This document shows, one piece after another, positions 1 through 9,893 of a stretch of 64,000 nucleotides of DNA. The notes under the pieces are model-generated. The model did not search any database and was not told where the DNA came from. It was given only the letters and a program-made list of their open reading frames with translations. Numbering within the stretch: position 1 is the stretch's first letter; every line of letters starts with the position of its first letter. Position numbers and translations under genes: made by a program. Source of the stretch: Longimycelium tulufanense (GTDB lineage Bacteria; Actinomycetota; Actinomycetes; Mycobacteriales; Pseudonocardiaceae). The stretch spans positions 62,001 through 126,000 of the forward strand of contig NZ_BMMK01000014.1 of NCBI RefSeq assembly GCF_014645795.1, given 5' to 3'.

Positions 1-722
1 TGCCCGACATCACGCAGCCGGTGCATCTCGACCGTGAGATCCGGGTGATCCAGGCGAGCGTTCCGTGGCGGCAGCACGACCTCGTCCAGCTCGCTCCACA
101 CCGCCACGAACCGGGTCCGGCAGCCGCTCGCCGCCCCGGCCAGCTCGATGAGCAACCGCGATCCGGGCCGCAACTGGCGGGCGAGCCGGGTCGGCAGCAG
201 GTGCGCGGTGACGGTGCCGCGGTGCGGGGTGCCCAGGGTGACCAGGGTGCGTACCGATCGGTCCCCGCCGAGGCGCTGCACGTAGTAACGGGCGATCAGG
301 CCACCGAGCGAATGGCCGACAACGTGCACGTGATCGCTGCCGGTCAGCTCGCGTACCCGCTCCACCTCGACGGCGAGCCGGCGAGCTGCCTGCCGCACGT
401 CACCCCGCACCGCGGTGAGGACGCTGTAGTTCACCGCGTACACCAGCCCGAAGCCCCGCTGCCGCAGTGCCCGCCCGAGCATCGCGAACGCCGAGCGGTT
501 GTCGATGATCCCGTGCACCAGCACGATCGGGGTGCTCGCCGCGGCCAGCGCGGAGACCACCAGGCCGCGCTGGGTGGGAGACAACTCGTCGGTCCGGTAG
601 TGCCGGTACGTGCCGGATCGCTCCACGGGCGCGGATCGCGCGCCCCACGGATAGAGCACCGCGTGGGCGGCCAGCGAGGCGGCTTCCACCGCCAGAGCGC
701 GCAACGCGCGAGGACGGGTCAT
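1..722 (-). CDS. Alpha/beta-hydrolase, lipase/esterase type (3' end outside the window)
   Basis: The minus-strand frame is open to the window edge, so the C-terminus is missing. About 240 codons are visible. The nucleophile-elbow motif GHSLGG lies at 300-317 and is followed by IARYYVQRLGGD and a TLGTPHRGT segment, as in triacylglycerol lipases and PGAP1-like esterases. An oxyanion-loop motif of the type IVLVHGIIDN lies about 80 residues upstream. It probably hydrolyses an ester substrate. I chose the ATG at 722 because the protein then begins with MTRPRALRALAVEA, an N-terminal helix I associate with this family. The frame stays open further upstream, with a GTG at 842, and neither start has a strong ribosome binding site. 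It is transcribed divergently from the membrane-protein gene that follows. Confidence 0.75.
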   Translation of the reverse strand, partial: MTRPRALRALAVEAASLAAHAVLYPWGARSAPVERSGTYRHYRTDELSPTQRGLVVSALAAASTPIVLVHGIIDNRSAFAMLGRALRQRGFGLVYAVNYSVLTAVRGDVRQAARRLAVEVERVRELTGSDHVHVVGHSLGGLIARYYVQRLGGDRSVRTLVTLGTPHRGTVTAHLLPTRLARQLRPGSRLLIELAGAASGCRTRFVAVWSELDEVVLPPRNARLDHPDLTVEMHRLRDVG

Positions 723-994
723 CGACCGTGCGACGAGCTGGGCGGTGCGCGTCACCGTGTCAACCAGGGACGAGGCCGCCGTGCGGCCCCGCAGCGCGTC
801 CTCCCGCCGCGCCGCGGAATCGGACAGGTCGAAATCCCCCACCCGAGTGACGGTAAATGATCGAGTTCGCTTCGGCAGCCGATATACCGGTTCCGGGGCG
901 GAACCGACCCGAAACCGAAATATGGTCCGCACCCGGGTGAGCCATCGATGAGTACCTCTCTCGGGTGCGGTCGTGGTTGCTAGCGTCGCCACCG

Positions 995-2821
995 ATGACC
1001 ACGCGGCGCACGAACCAGGGCGACCCGGCCTCCCGGCGGCCGGGTGGTGCCGGTGGAGCCAGGCCGATGACCCGCCGGCAGCGGGATGCGCGACGGACGT
1101 CGTCGTCCCCAGGCCCGGCCGCACAGACAAGGGTGCAGGTCGATCCGCCCGCGGAGCCCGTGTCGGCGTTACGCCCGGCGCTCGGTGTCGCCGTGCTCGC
1201 CGCGCTGCTGCAAACCGCTGGGCCACTGCTCGGTGTGGTCAACGGCTACGAGCCCGCGTTCCTGTCGTGGCCGTTGCTCGGGCTGCTGGCTGCCGCGCCC
1301 GTGGTGCTCGCCGGGTGGCTCGCCGCGACCGGACGGACCGCGATGGCCGCCGGGGTGCTCGCGGCGCTGGCGTTGTTCGCCCCTGGCCGCGTGCTGACCG
1401 ACCTGCAGGCCGGTCTCGACCCGATCAACGGGGCCCGTCCTGACCTGCTTCTGCCCACCAGCCTCGAGCCGGTGCCGGTGGCCGCCGGGATGCCCGTGCT
1501 GGTTGCCGGACACGTGGCGATGGCAGTGGCCGGCGTGCTCGCGACGCGGGTCCTGCCTCGCACCACCGGTACTGCCCGGCAGGGCCTCCTCGCACTTGCC
1601 CTGACCGCCAGCGTGGTTGCCGCCACCGGCCTGGCATTGCCACCGTTCGACTCCGACGACCCGTACCTGCTGCCGCGCTTCGTGGCCGATCTGCCTCTTT
1701 GGCCCGCGGTTGGGGTGTTGTTGCTGGCGCTTGCCGTGCCGGTGTCGGCGGCTTTGATGACGGGCGCGCCTGACGTGGACGCGGCGAGGGGCGGACTGTT
1801 CGGCACCGCGCTCGCGACGACGGCCGTGGCCGGTCCACCGCTGGTCGCGACCCTGCTGCTGCCCGACATCCACCCGACGGGCGGGCCGATCCTGGCGCTG
1901 CTCGCGGCTGCGGCGCTTGCTGCGCTGGCGCTCGCGGCCGGCCGGGAGACCGCGGAGGCACCGGGGGATGCGGGGGATGCGGGGGATGCGGGGGAGATGG
2001 CGCTGCCGGCCGCCTCCCGGCTGCATCTGCTCGCCGGTGCGCTCGCCCTGGCTGCTGGTGGCGCCGCTGTGGCCGGGGCGTTCCTGCCGCAGTTGACCGT
2101 AATGGGGGGCCTTGAGGCGCCCGCGAACTACGCGGCCCGACCGCTGGTCCCGGCGGGCCTGCTCGTCGCGGCACTGGGTGTCGCCCTGCTGATCCGGGCC
2201 TGGGCGGCCACGGTGCGGCCCGCGCTTGCGGTCGCCTGGGTTGCCGTGCCGCTGGCCGCGGCCGGCGCCCTGGAGAACGCCCTGACGGCGGTGGACGTCG
2301 ACGTGGTCGACGTGTCGGTGGGACCCGGCCCGTGGGCGGCGGGACTGGCCGTCGTGCTCGCGGTGACGGCCGGGGTGTGTGCCGCGCTGGCCGGCGGCGT
2401 GGAGCGGGACGACGTCGACATCACCGCGCTGTCCGTGGATCCGAAGGTCGCCTGGACCGCCGGGGTGGCGGTGGTGCTGGCCGCCGGTGCGTTCGGGCTC
2501 CCGGCCGTTGCCGGCCCCGACTACGTCTCCGCCGGCCTGGTGACGCAGTTCCGAACCTCGTCGTGGGGGTTGCTTGCCGGGCTGGTCGCGGTGGCCGCCG
2601 CGTGCGTCGTGGCGGCTCGCAGCCGGCCGGTCCGGGGCGCCGCACTGCTGCTCGGGGCGGCCGCACTGGTCGGTGTCCGTCTGCTGGAGCTGCCGTTGAC
2701 GGCGGGACGGGTGGCCGGGGCCGGCCCGGCGGGCGGGGTGTGGTTCGGAATCGCCTGCCTGGTTGCGCTGCTGGCTGCCGCCGCGATCTCTGGCGCTCGG
2801 TCTCCCCGCCCGGGCGTGTGA
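995..2821 (+). CDS. Polytopic membrane protein, function unknown
   Basis: A 608-residue protein with roughly 13-15 hydrophobic Ala/Leu/Val-rich segments spread over most of its length. The cytoplasmic-looking N-terminus is Arg-rich, and an acidic, repeated GDAGDAGDAGE stretch sits near the middle (encoded near 1970-1995). I do not recognise a catalytic motif or a transporter signature. The ATG at 995 was chosen because a TAGCGT -10-like box at 981-986 would place the transcript start almost at this ATG, the leaderless pattern common in actinobacteria. A GTG at 965 would add ten residues and an ATG at 1067 would remove 24. The next gene, a B12-binding subunit, is 190 bases downstream with its own ribosome binding site. 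Confidence 0.7.
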   Translation: MTTRRTNQGDPASRRPGGAGGARPMTRRQRDARRTSSSPGPAAQTRVQVDPPAEPVSALRPALGVAVLAALLQTAGPLLGVVNGYEPAFLSWPLLGLLAAAPVVLAGWLAATGRTAMAAGVLAALALFAPGRVLTDLQAGLDPINGARPDLLLPTSLEPVPVAAGMPVLVAGHVAMAVAGVLATRVLPRTTGTARQGLLALALTASVVAATGLALPPFDSDDPYLLPRFVADLPLWPAVGVLLLALAVPVSAALMTGAPDVDAARGGLFGTALATTAVAGPPLVATLLLPDIHPTGGPILALLAAAALAALALAAGRETAEAPGDAGDAGDAGEMALPAASRLHLLAGALALAAGGAAVAGAFLPQLTVMGGLEAPANYAARPLVPAGLLVAALGVALLIRAWAATVRPALAVAWVAVPLAAAGALENALTAVDVDVVDVSVGPGPWAAGLAVVLAVTAGVCAALAGGVERDDVDITALSVDPKVAWTAGVAVVLAAGAFGLPAVAGPDYVSAGLVTQFRTSSWGLLAGLVAVAAACVVAARSRPVRGAALLLGAAALVGVRLLELPLTAGRVAGAGPAGGVWFGIACLVALLAAAAISGARSPRPGV

Positions 2822-3013
2822 CGCGTTACTCTCCGGCTGGCGGCTGTGGTTAGCGATCGTTCGCATCGTCGACCGCGGCGGCGGGGACGCCACGCGGGCG
2901 GTGCACGACTCCGCCGGGGTGGAACCACGGTGAGGACCCGCCGTGGGTGGGGCTTTTCGGCCCGGCGGAGGTGACCGGGTGCGGACGGCCCGCGGGAGCA
3001 CAGGAGGGAAGCC

Positions 3014-3421
3014 ATGAGCGGTCGGATCCGTGTCGTCGTGGCCAAGCCGGGGCTGGACGGCCACGACCGGGGGGCGAAGGTGGTCGCCCGGGCGTTGCGG
3101 GACGCCGGCATGGAGGTCATCTACACCGGGCTGCACCAGACGCCGGAGCAGGTGGTGGAGACCGCCCTGCAGGAGGACGCCGACGCGGTCGGGCTGTCGG
3201 TGCTGTCCGGCGCGCACATGACCCTCTTCGCGAAGGTGCTCGACCTGTTGCGGGAGAAGGGCGCCGAGGACGTCGTGGTGTTCGGCGGCGGCATCATTCC
3301 GGAGGAGGACATCCCGCTGCTGGCGGAAATCGGTGTGGCCAAGGTTTTCACCCCGGGCGCGCCGACCCAGGAGATCGTGGACTGGGTGCGCACGCACGTC
3401 GGTCAACCCACGGGCGCTTGA
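3014..3421 (+). CDS. icmB: Adenosylcobalamin-binding mutase small subunit (IcmB-like)
   Basis: A 135-residue stand-alone B12-binding domain. It contains the DxHxxG base-off cobalamin motif (DGHDRG, residues 15-20), a conserved GLSVLSGAH segment and FGGGIIP, as in the C-terminal domain of methylmalonyl-CoA mutase. Its length and ends closely resemble IcmB, the small subunit of isobutyryl-CoA mutase in Streptomyces, which binds AdoCbl and pairs with a separate catalytic IcmA subunit. No large subunit lies in this window, so the partner must be elsewhere. The start is well supported by AGGAGGGAAGCC directly before the ATG. Alternatively it could serve another acyl-CoA mutase of the same superfamily. 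The leader upstream contains a small inverted repeat (CCACGG/CCGTGG), but I see no cobalamin riboswitch B12 box. Confidence 0.85.
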   Translation: MSGRIRVVVAKPGLDGHDRGAKVVARALRDAGMEVIYTGLHQTPEQVVETALQEDADAVGLSVLSGAHMTLFAKVLDLLREKGAEDVVVFGGGIIPEEDIPLLAEIGVAKVFTPGAPTQEIVDWVRTHVGQPTGA

Positions 3422-4085
3422 TGCCCTGTGGTCGGTGTCTGTCAGCACCGGCCTGACGGATGTTCGGCGGCACCTGCTTCGGCGCGCTGAACTCGCACGA
3501 CACCGACAGCATCTACGGACGACGGAAACCCTTACCTCGCCCCGATTTGCCGGGCCCCCGCAGGGACCGCGAACCCTTGCTGGCGGAAACCCCGCTCACC
3601 CCGGAATCTCGCCGCAACAACAAGCCCGGGTGGCATCTCTTTCTTCGGTGGTGTCACCGATCCCGGCCTGAGAGACACCACCTCGTTCCCCAACCGCCGA
3701 CACCTGATGCCCGCACCATCAACCCCAGTGCGCCCTTCCCGGCCACCGTTGTGCCACAAGAATTGCCCCGTCGCGGACAAGTCCGTCCATGGCGCGCGCT
3801 TCCCGGCACCCGACGCCATCCGTCGAACAATCGCCGACCACGCGCGTGCACCCCACGCTCCCCCCCGGCGGCCTCCGAACTCCACACCCGGGCACACCAG
3901 GAGCCACCGCGCGGCCGAGTCGTGCATCACCCACCGCGGCCACGCCTGTGCGGTAGCCCCATACGGAGGCTGGAGCTGCGAACCAGACGTGCAGGTCGCA
4001 TGCTGGAGGCGCACTTACCGCGAGCGGCCAACCGCGTTCCGTCGAGGTGTCGTCGCTCACGGTGACGGACCTCACCGAGCACGAA
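3422..4085. other. Gene-poor gap before sucC
   Basis: About 660 bases with no coding frame that I can support: the open frames here have no recognisable protein and mutually conflicting codon use. The only structure I see is the 9-bp inverted repeat described at 3647-3682. The region may be a decayed gene or a long untranslated stretch. Confidence 0.5.
3647..3682. repeat. Perfect 9-bp inverted repeat (hairpin)
   Basis: GGTGGTGTC at 3647-3655 pairs exactly with GACACCACC at 3674-3682 across an 18-base loop. It lies about 225 bases after the icmB-like stop codon. It could be a distal terminator or an operator. There is no T-tract, so I do not call it an intrinsic terminator. Confidence 0.4.
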
Positions 4086-4115
4086 TTCCACACCGTCGTC
4101 GCTGGTCGATAGGGT
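4086..4115 (+). promoter_or_regulatory. Probable sucCD promoter
   Basis: TTCCAC (4086-4091) and TAGGGT (4110-4115) are separated by 18 bases, an acceptable -35/-10 pair for a housekeeping actinobacterial sigma factor. Transcription would start near 4122 and give a leader of about 100 bases before sucC. Confidence 0.45.
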
Positions 4116-4223
4116 CTGGCGCAGGCCGCGTCCGGCGGGCTCCGCCAGGGTGCGTCCAGGGGAAGCCGAGCAAGCCCACCACTGGACCGGCCGAGTCCGA
4201 CACCGACGTCGCAGGAGACTCGA

Positions 4224-5390
4224 GTGGACCTGTACGAGTACCAGGCGAAGGATCTCTTCGCCCGCCATGGCGTCCCGGTGCTGCCGGGCACCGTGGTCAC
4301 CACCCCCGAGGACGCCAGTGCCGCCGCCGAGCAGCTCGGCGGGACGGTCGTGGTGAAGGCCCAGGTGAAGACCGGCGGCCGCGGCAAGGCCGGCGGTGTC
4401 AAGCTGGCCAAGACCCCGGACGAGACCCGCGCCAGGGCCTCCGACATCCTGGGCTTGGACATCAAGGGTCACACCGTGCGCAAGGTGCTGGTGACGCCGG
4501 CGTCCGACATCGCCGAGGAGTACTACTTCTCCTTCCTGCTCGACCGCGCCAACCGCAACTTCCTGGCGATGGCCTCCGTCGAGGGCGGCATGGAGATCGA
4601 GGAGGTCGCCGCCACCAAGCCGGAGGCGCTGGCCAAGATCGCCATCGACCCGCTGGCCGGCGTCGACCTGGCCAAGGCGCGCGAGATCGTGGCCGCCGCC
4701 AGGTTCCCGGCCGAGGTCGCCGACCAGATCGCCGAGACCATCGTCAAGCTGTGGGAGACCTTCGTCCGCGAGGACGCCACCCTGGTCGAGATCAACCCGC
4801 TGGTGCGCGACCCGGAGGACCGGGTGCTCGCGCTGGACGGCAAGGTCACGCTGGACGACAACGCCGACTTCCGGCACGCCGACCACGCCGAGCTGGTCGA
4901 CATCGACGCGGAGAACCCGCTCGAGGCCGCGGCCAAGGCCAAGGGCCTCAACTACGTCAAGCTGGACGGCCAGGTCGGCATCATCGGCAACGGCGCCGGC
5001 CTGGTCATGTCCACCTTGGACGTGGTCGCCTACGCGGGCGAGGAGTTCGGCGGCGTGAAGCCGGCCAACTTCCTCGACATCGGCGGTGGCGCCTCGGCCG
5101 AGGTGATGGCCAACGGCCTGCACGTCATCCTGGGTGATGAGGACGTCAGGTCCGTGTTCGTCAACGTCTTCGGCGGCATCACCGCCTGCGACCAGGTCGC
5201 CACGGGCATCGTGCAGGCGCTGCGGATCCTGGGGGACGAGGCCACCAAGCCGCTGGTCGTGCGGCTGGACGGCAACAACGTCGACGAGGGCCGGCGGATC
5301 CTGGCCGAGGCCAACCACCCGCTGGTCACCATGGTGGACACGATGGACGGCGCGGCCCGCAAGGCCGCCGAGCTCGCCGCGGCGAACTGA
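4224..5390 (+). CDS. sucC: Succinyl-CoA synthetase (ADP-forming) beta subunit
   Basis: A 388-residue protein, exactly the length of E. coli SucC. It begins with the ATP-grasp N-terminus [20 protein letters not shown]. The nucleotide-binding segment [20 protein letters not shown] follows, then VEINPLV for Mg binding, and a C-terminal FVNVFGGIT segment that contacts the alpha subunit. With SucD it interconverts succinyl-CoA and succinate with substrate-level phosphorylation in the TCA cycle. The GTG start at 4224 follows GCAGGAGA at a good distance. It is transcribed with sucD 13 bases downstream. Confidence 0.98.
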   Translation: MDLYEYQAKDLFARHGVPVLPGTVVTTPEDASAAAEQLGGTVVVKAQVKTGGRGKAGGVKLAKTPDETRARASDILGLDIKGHTVRKVLVTPASDIAEEYYFSFLLDRANRNFLAMASVEGGMEIEEVAATKPEALAKIAIDPLAGVDLAKAREIVAAARFPAEVADQIAETIVKLWETFVREDATLVEINPLVRDPEDRVLALDGKVTLDDNADFRHADHAELVDIDAENPLEAAAKAKGLNYVKLDGQVGIIGNGAGLVMSTLDVVAYAGEEFGGVKPANFLDIGGGASAEVMANGLHVILGDEDVRSVFVNVFGGITACDQVATGIVQALRILGDEATKPLVVRLDGNNVDEGRRILAEANHPLVTMVDTMDGAARKAAELAAAN

Positions 5391-5403
5391 GGAGCGATCG
5401 GCT

Positions 5404-6294
5404 GTGGCTATCTTCCTTACCGAGAACAGCAAGGTCATCGTCCAGGGGATGACCGGCTCCGAGGGCAGCAAGCACACCCGCCGCATGCTCAAGGCCGGCA
5501 CCAACATCGTGGGCGGCGTCAACCCGCGCAAGGCCGGCACCACCGTCGACTTCGACGGCACCGAGCTGCCGGTGTTCGCCTCGGTGGGCGAGGCGATGGA
5601 GAAGACCGGTGCCGACGTCACCGTCATCTTCGTGCCGCCGAAGTTCGCCAAGGACGCGGTCTTCGAGGCGATCGATGCCGGCATCGGCCTGGCCGTGGTG
5701 ATCACCGAGGGCATCCCGGTGCACGACGCCGCCGCCTTCTGGGCGCACGCCTGCGCCGCCGGCAACAAGACCCGCATCATCGGCCCGAACTGCCCGGGTG
5801 TCATCTCGCCGGACAAGTCCAACGCGGGCATCATCCCGGCCGACATCACCGGCCCGGGCAAGATCGGCCTGGTGTCGAAGTCCGGCACGCTGACGTACCA
5901 GATGATGTACGAGCTGCGGGACATCGGCTTCTCCACCTGCGTGGGCATCGGCGGTGACCCGATCATCGGCACCACCCACATCGACGCCCTGCAGGCGTTC
6001 CAGGACGACCCGGAGACCGCGGGCATCGTCATGATCGGCGAGATCGGTGGCGACGCCGAGGAGCGGGCCGCGGCCTACATCTCCGAGCACATCACCAAGC
6101 CGGTGGTGGGCTACGTGGCCGGTTTCACCGCACCCGAGGGCAAGACGATGGGGCACGCCGGTGCGATCGTGTCCGGCTCCGCCGGCACCGCGCAGGCCAA
6201 GAAGGAGGCCCTGGAGGCCGCCGGGGTCAAGGTCGGCAAGACGCCGAGCGAGACCGCGGAGCTGATGCGCGAGGTCATCAGGTCGCTGGGCTGA
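5404..6294 (+). CDS. sucD: Succinyl-CoA synthetase alpha subunit
   Basis: A 296-residue protein. It has the CoA-binding Rossmann start ([20 protein letters not shown]), the GGVNPRKAG loop, the PNCPGVI segment, and the phosphohistidine active site in [20 protein letters not shown] near the C-terminus, where the catalytic His is phosphorylated. It forms the CoA and phosphate half of succinyl-CoA synthetase with SucC. The GTG at 5404 was chosen because GAGGAGC lies just upstream and the encoded [10 protein letters not shown] matches the family N-terminus. The frame is open further upstream, but that stretch overlaps sucC and is not family-like. A strong hairpin terminator follows. Confidence 0.98.
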   Translation: MAIFLTENSKVIVQGMTGSEGSKHTRRMLKAGTNIVGGVNPRKAGTTVDFDGTELPVFASVGEAMEKTGADVTVIFVPPKFAKDAVFEAIDAGIGLAVVITEGIPVHDAAAFWAHACAAGNKTRIIGPNCPGVISPDKSNAGIIPADITGPGKIGLVSKSGTLTYQMMYELRDIGFSTCVGIGGDPIIGTTHIDALQAFQDDPETAGIVMIGEIGGDAEERAAAYISEHITKPVVGYVAGFTAPEGKTMGHAGAIVSGSAGTAQAKKEALEAAGVKVGKTPSETAELMREVIRSLG

Positions 6295-6314
6295 CACCCT
6301 TCCGGACCGCTGTT

Positions 6315-6346
6315 GCGGGCCGGGACGCCACGGCGTTCCGGCCCGC
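6315..6346 (+). terminator. Hairpin terminator after sucD
   Basis: Bases 6315-6329 pair with 6332-6346 over 15 positions, all Watson-Crick except one G-T, leaving a very tight loop. It sits 20 bases after the sucD stop codon. There is no T-tract, which is usual for actinobacterial terminators. Confidence 0.75.
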
Positions 6347-6479
6347 CTCAGCATGCAGGGGATTCTCCTCTTCCGGGCGGGGGAACCTCGGCGAGCCACC
6401 CTCCGTCGAACGGGTGGCGATCGGCTAGCGTTCGGCTCGCCACCCACGCATGACCCGCCCCGCGGAGGAGGAAGCCACA

Positions 6480-7223
6480 ATGTCCGTGCCTTACGGCGCG
6501 CCCCAGCCGGCGCAGCCGCAGCAGCCCGGTGCCCCGGCACCGTCGGCGGGCAACCTGAACCTCGGGATGATCCTCGCCCTGTCGGCCGCCGGCCTCGCCC
6601 TGGTCGCCTACTTCTGCGGGTTCGCCAAGGATGCCGTGGGGACCGAGTTCCTGATCTGGGTCCTCCTTGCGGGCGGGTTGCTCTCCGGCCTGGCCGCGGT
6701 GCCCAAGATCGAGGCCAACACGCTCCCCGCCGGTGCCGTGCTGAGCACGGTGGGCGCCCTGGGCCTGCTGGCGGGCGTCGTGCGTGGCCTCCAGGTCGCG
6801 GGTTCGTTCACCCGGGAGACCCCGTCCATCGTCATCGTGATCCTGATTGTGGCGTTGCTGCAGATGGTGGCGGCCATCGCGGCGTTGCTGTTCCAGGCCG
6901 AGATCATCAAGATCCAGCCGAAGCCCGCCTACGCCCCGCCCGGTGGCTGGAGCCCGCAGACCGGTGGCTTCCCGCAGCAGGGCCAGTACGGACAGGGCCA
7001 GTACGGCCAACCCGGGCAGTACGGCCAGCCGGCGCAACAACCCCAGCAGCCGCAGCAACCGCAGCAGCCCGGCCAGTTCGGTCAGCCGGGCCAGCAGCCG
7101 CAGTACGGGCAGCCCGGCCAGCAGCCGGGCCAGGGTGGCCAGTACGGCGGTGGCCCCCAGCCGACGCAGCAGTTCAACCCGACGACGCCCCCGGGCGGCT
7201 TCAGCGCCCCCGGGCAGAGCTGA
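6480..7223 (+). CDS. DUF5336 membrane protein, 34-kDa-antigen (Rv0954) type
   Basis: A 247-residue protein with a short Pro/Gln-rich N-terminus, four hydrophobic segments (about residues 28-145) and a C-terminal tail built of GQYGQPGQ-like Gln/Gly/Pro/Tyr repeats. This matches the DUF5336 family, which includes the mycobacterial 34-kDa antigen Rv0954, reported as a component of the cell-division complex. The gene order sucC-sucD-this-PerM-purN-purH is the same as Rv0951-Rv0957 apart from Rv0953c, which supports orthology. The ATG at 6480 was chosen because GGAGGAGGAAG precedes it. An ATG 30 bases upstream lacks such a site. A perfect 12-bp terminator hairpin follows. Confidence 0.85.
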   Translation: MSVPYGAPQPAQPQQPGAPAPSAGNLNLGMILALSAAGLALVAYFCGFAKDAVGTEFLIWVLLAGGLLSGLAAVPKIEANTLPAGAVLSTVGALGLLAGVVRGLQVAGSFTRETPSIVIVILIVALLQMVAAIAALLFQAEIIKIQPKPAYAPPGGWSPQTGGFPQQGQYGQGQYGQPGQYGQPAQQPQQPQQPQQPGQFGQPGQQPQYGQPGQQPGQGGQYGGGPQPTQQFNPTTPPGGFSAPGQS

Positions 7224-7240
7224 TCCACGACGCCAGCAGC

Positions 7241-7270
7241 GGGCCCGCCCCCAGGTGAGGGGGCGGGCCC
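7241..7270 (+). terminator. Perfect 12-bp hairpin terminator
   Basis: GGGCCCGCCCCC (7241-7252) pairs perfectly with GGGGGCGGGCCC (7259-7270) across the six-base loop AGGTGA, 18 bases after the DUF5336 stop codon. Confidence 0.8.
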
Positions 7271-7355
7271 GGCTCGTGTGGTCGCCGTCCCCCGGAAGGG
7301 CAGACCTCGGCGTGGCTCACCCGGATGGCGCAACGGCGATGCCAAGGTGAGGGCC

Positions 7356-9020
7356 GTGACCGCGCTGGAGCCACTGCCGCACGGGGTCGCCGAACCCGCC
7401 GGCGTCTCCCGGGCCGCGTGGGCACGCGCCCTGGCGGCCGCGGCGCTGGGACCGCTGTTCGCCGGCTACACCGCGGCCGCGACGGTCGTCGCGGTGATCG
7501 TGTCGACCGCCCCCGGTGCGGACGCCTCGTCGGGCGCGGTGCTGCGTGGGGCAGGCCCGATTTGGCTTGCCGCGCACCAGATTCCGCTCCTCGTCCGGGG
7601 TGCGCCGTTGGGGGTGTTACCGCTACTGCCGACGGTGCTGGTGCTGTTCCTGGTGATGCGGGCCGCCATGGTGGCTACCGATCGCGTGCGCCCCCACACC
7701 TGGGAGCAGGCTGCGCTCGTTGTCGGCACGATCGGCGGTGCGCACGCCGTGTTCGGGGCGGTGCTCGCCGGGATCTCCACCGAGCCGGTGACCGCGGAGG
7801 CGCCGGAGGCGTTCTTCGGCTGCGGCCTGCTGGCCACCGTTGCCGCCGCGATCGGGTTGAGCAGACGGGCGGGCCTGCTGAAGATCCTCGCGGAGCGGCT
7901 CGATTCCACGGTGCTGCGCGGCCTGCGCGCGGGTGCGCTCGGGCTCGCCGCCCTCCTTACCGTGTCGACGGCGGCGGTGGCGGTTGGGCTGCTGTTCTCC
8001 TTCGGCACCGCACGGACGATCTTCGCCGAGATGGCGCCGGACGCCGGGAGTGCCTTCGGGCTCTGGATGCTCTCGATGAGCTACCTGCCCAACGGGATCG
8101 TCGCCGCGCTGGCGTTCCTGGTGGGACCGGGCTTCGGGATCGGCAAGGTCACGATCTCCCCGCTGGCGACCCTGCCCGGACCGGTGCCCGCGGTTCCGCT
8201 GCTCGCCGCGTTGCCCACGCAGGAGTCAGCGCGGTGGTGGCTGCTGATCCTCATGCTCCCGCTGGCGGTCGGGGCCTTCCTGGGATGGGCCTACCGGCAG
8301 TGCGACGAGGACCCGATGATCCGCGTTCAGGTCGTCGCGATCGGCGCTGGCGTGGTGGCCGCGAGCTGCTTCCTGCTCGCGATGTTGACCGGCGGCCGGC
8401 TGGGGTCCGGCCAGTTCGATCCGGTTGGCCTGCGGAGCGGGCTGGTGGCGGTCGCCGCGTTCGTCTGGGTGTCGGTGCCGGCGATCAGCATTGCCTGGTT
8501 CTTCGGGCCTCGACCTTCCCGTGCTGACAAGCCTCCCGACGGCGAAGCGGCCGAGGGCGACGAGACGGGTGAAGCCGGGGATGCGGCCGACGCGGAGACG
8601 GCTGCTGGCGAAGCCACTGGCGAGGGGGACACCGAGAAGGCGGACGGCGATGCCGGAGCCGAGGCGGAAGCTGTTGCCGCAGAGGAGGAAGCCAGCCTCG
8701 AAGAGGTGGACGCCGACGACGCCGAGATGGCAGGGCTACTGGACGAGCTCGAGGACGCCGAGGAGGCGGTGTCGACGCTCGACGCCGCAGACAGGTCTTC
8801 GGCGTCGCCGCGGGACGAGGTGAGTGACGTCGCTGATCAGGACGAGCCGGCGGTGGCCGGGGACACGGATCGCGGTGAATCGATGGTCACCGAAGAGTCG
8901 GGCCGGGATGAGCCGACGGCCGTCGAGGTCGCCGGGACGGACCCGGGCCAGCCCGGTGCGGGCGACCAACCACCCTCGGAATCCGCCGGCGAGGGCACTG
9001 ACCAGCACCGGGAGCGCTGA
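7356..9020 (+). CDS. perM: DUF6350 membrane protein, PerM-like (Rv0955 orthologue by context)
   Basis: A 554-residue polytopic membrane protein with about nine to ten hydrophobic segments over residues 18-390. A long acidic Glu/Asp/Ala-rich cytoplasmic tail occupies roughly residues 395-554. Its position directly before purN-purH and after the 34-kDa-antigen-like gene matches Rv0955 (PerM) of M. tuberculosis. PerM is required for persistence and acts in cell division by supporting FtsB. The acidic tail is an unusually long low-complexity region. The start is uncertain: I prefer GTG 7356 because AGGTGAGG lies just upstream, but GTG 7347 and GTG 7278 are in frame. The hairpin upstream implies that it has its own promoter. 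Confidence 0.7.
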   Translation: MTALEPLPHGVAEPAGVSRAAWARALAAAALGPLFAGYTAAATVVAVIVSTAPGADASSGAVLRGAGPIWLAAHQIPLLVRGAPLGVLPLLPTVLVLFLVMRAAMVATDRVRPHTWEQAALVVGTIGGAHAVFGAVLAGISTEPVTAEAPEAFFGCGLLATVAAAIGLSRRAGLLKILAERLDSTVLRGLRAGALGLAALLTVSTAAVAVGLLFSFGTARTIFAEMAPDAGSAFGLWMLSMSYLPNGIVAALAFLVGPGFGIGKVTISPLATLPGPVPAVPLLAALPTQESARWWLLILMLPLAVGAFLGWAYRQCDEDPMIRVQVVAIGAGVVAASCFLLAMLTGGRLGSGQFDPVGLRSGLVAVAAFVWVSVPAISIAWFFGPRPSRADKPPDGEAAEGDETGEAGDAADAETAAGEATGEGDTEKADGDAGAEAEAVAAEEEASLEEVDADDAEMAGLLDELEDAEEAVSTLDAADRSSASPRDEVSDVADQDEPAVAGDTDRGESMVTEESGRDEPTAVEVAGTDPGQPGAGDQPPSESAGEGTDQHRER

Positions 9021-9095
9021 GCCCGGCCGCCGTCCCACCACCTGCTCGTCGCCGGCCTCCACCGACCGCTTAGGCTTCGGGGCGACAACGAGTCC

Positions 9096-9893
9096 GTGGC
9101 GTGCAGTCAGGAGCCCGAGCTGAGTCCGTCGACCGAGTTCCCGTTCGCGGGACCGAGCATGAGCGGCCGAGACCTGGCCGCGGGGGCGAGCAGCGGCCCC
9201 GCGGGCACGTCCGGGGCTCCGCGGAACACCGCTCGCCCCGAGAGAGCGGAGCGGGTACCGGGCGGCACGTTCCAGCTGCGGTTGCCGGTGCCGGCCCGCG
9301 TGGTCGCCCTGGTCTCCGGCTCGGGCACCCTCCTCCAGTCGTTGCTCGACGCCACCGATGACCCCGACTACCCGGCGCGAGTGGCCGCGGTGATCGCGGA
9401 TCGCGCCGGAATCGAGGGCCTGGCCAGGGCCGAGCGGCGCGGCCTGCCGACCGTCGCGGTCCGGCTGCGCGACCACGCCGACCGCTCGGCGTGGGATGCC
9501 GCGCTGACCGACACCGTCACGGGTTTCGCGCCGGACCTGGTGGTCTCCGCCGGCTTTATGAAGATTCTCGGCCCACAGTTCCTCGCCCGCTTCGGCGGCC
9601 GTGTACTGAACACCCATCCCGCGTTGCTGCCCGCATTCCCGGGGGCACACGCCGTGCGGGACGCGCTGGCTTACGGGGTCCGGGTCACCGGCTGCACCGT
9701 GCACCTGGTGGACGCCGGCGTGGACACCGGGCCGATCGTGACGCAGGAGGCTGTCCCGGTGCTGCCGGGCGACACCGAGGACACCCTGCACGAGCGCATC
9801 AAGAGCGTGGAGCGGCGCCTGCTGGTCGATGTCGTCGCCCGACTGGCCCTGCAGGGCTGCACCGTGACCGGACGAGAGGTGAACATCCCGTGA
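9096..9893 (+). CDS. purN: Phosphoribosylglycinamide formyltransferase
   Basis: Transfers a formyl group from 10-formyl-THF to GAR in step three of purine synthesis. The catalytic triad is visible in [20 protein letters not shown] (Asn, His) and [12 protein letters not shown] (Asp). The phosphate loop is [13 protein letters not shown]. The protein is 265 residues from GTG 9096, which leaves about 65 residues of Ala/Gly/Pro-rich N-terminal extension before the enzyme core. An ATG at 9159 would shorten this extension, and the usual family start falls near residue 60. A TAGGCT -10-like box at 9072-9077 supports a start close to 9096. The stop codon overlaps the purH start (GTGA), so the two genes are translationally coupled. 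Confidence 0.93.
   Translation: MACSQEPELSPSTEFPFAGPSMSGRDLAAGASSGPAGTSGAPRNTARPERAERVPGGTFQLRLPVPARVVALVSGSGTLLQSLLDATDDPDYPARVAAVIADRAGIEGLARAERRGLPTVAVRLRDHADRSAWDAALTDTVTGFAPDLVVSAGFMKILGPQFLARFGGRVLNTHPALLPAFPGAHAVRDALAYGVRVTGCTVHLVDAGVDTGPIVTQEAVPVLPGDTEDTLHERIKSVERRLLVDVVARLALQGCTVTGREVNIP

Noticed and set aside
2822-3013. Possible cobalamin riboswitch ahead of the B12-binding subunit
   Set aside because: No B12-box-like GCCACTG element and no convincing multi-helix layout, only a small CCACGG/CCGTGG hairpin. The gene product uses B12 but is not itself a transporter or synthesis enzyme.
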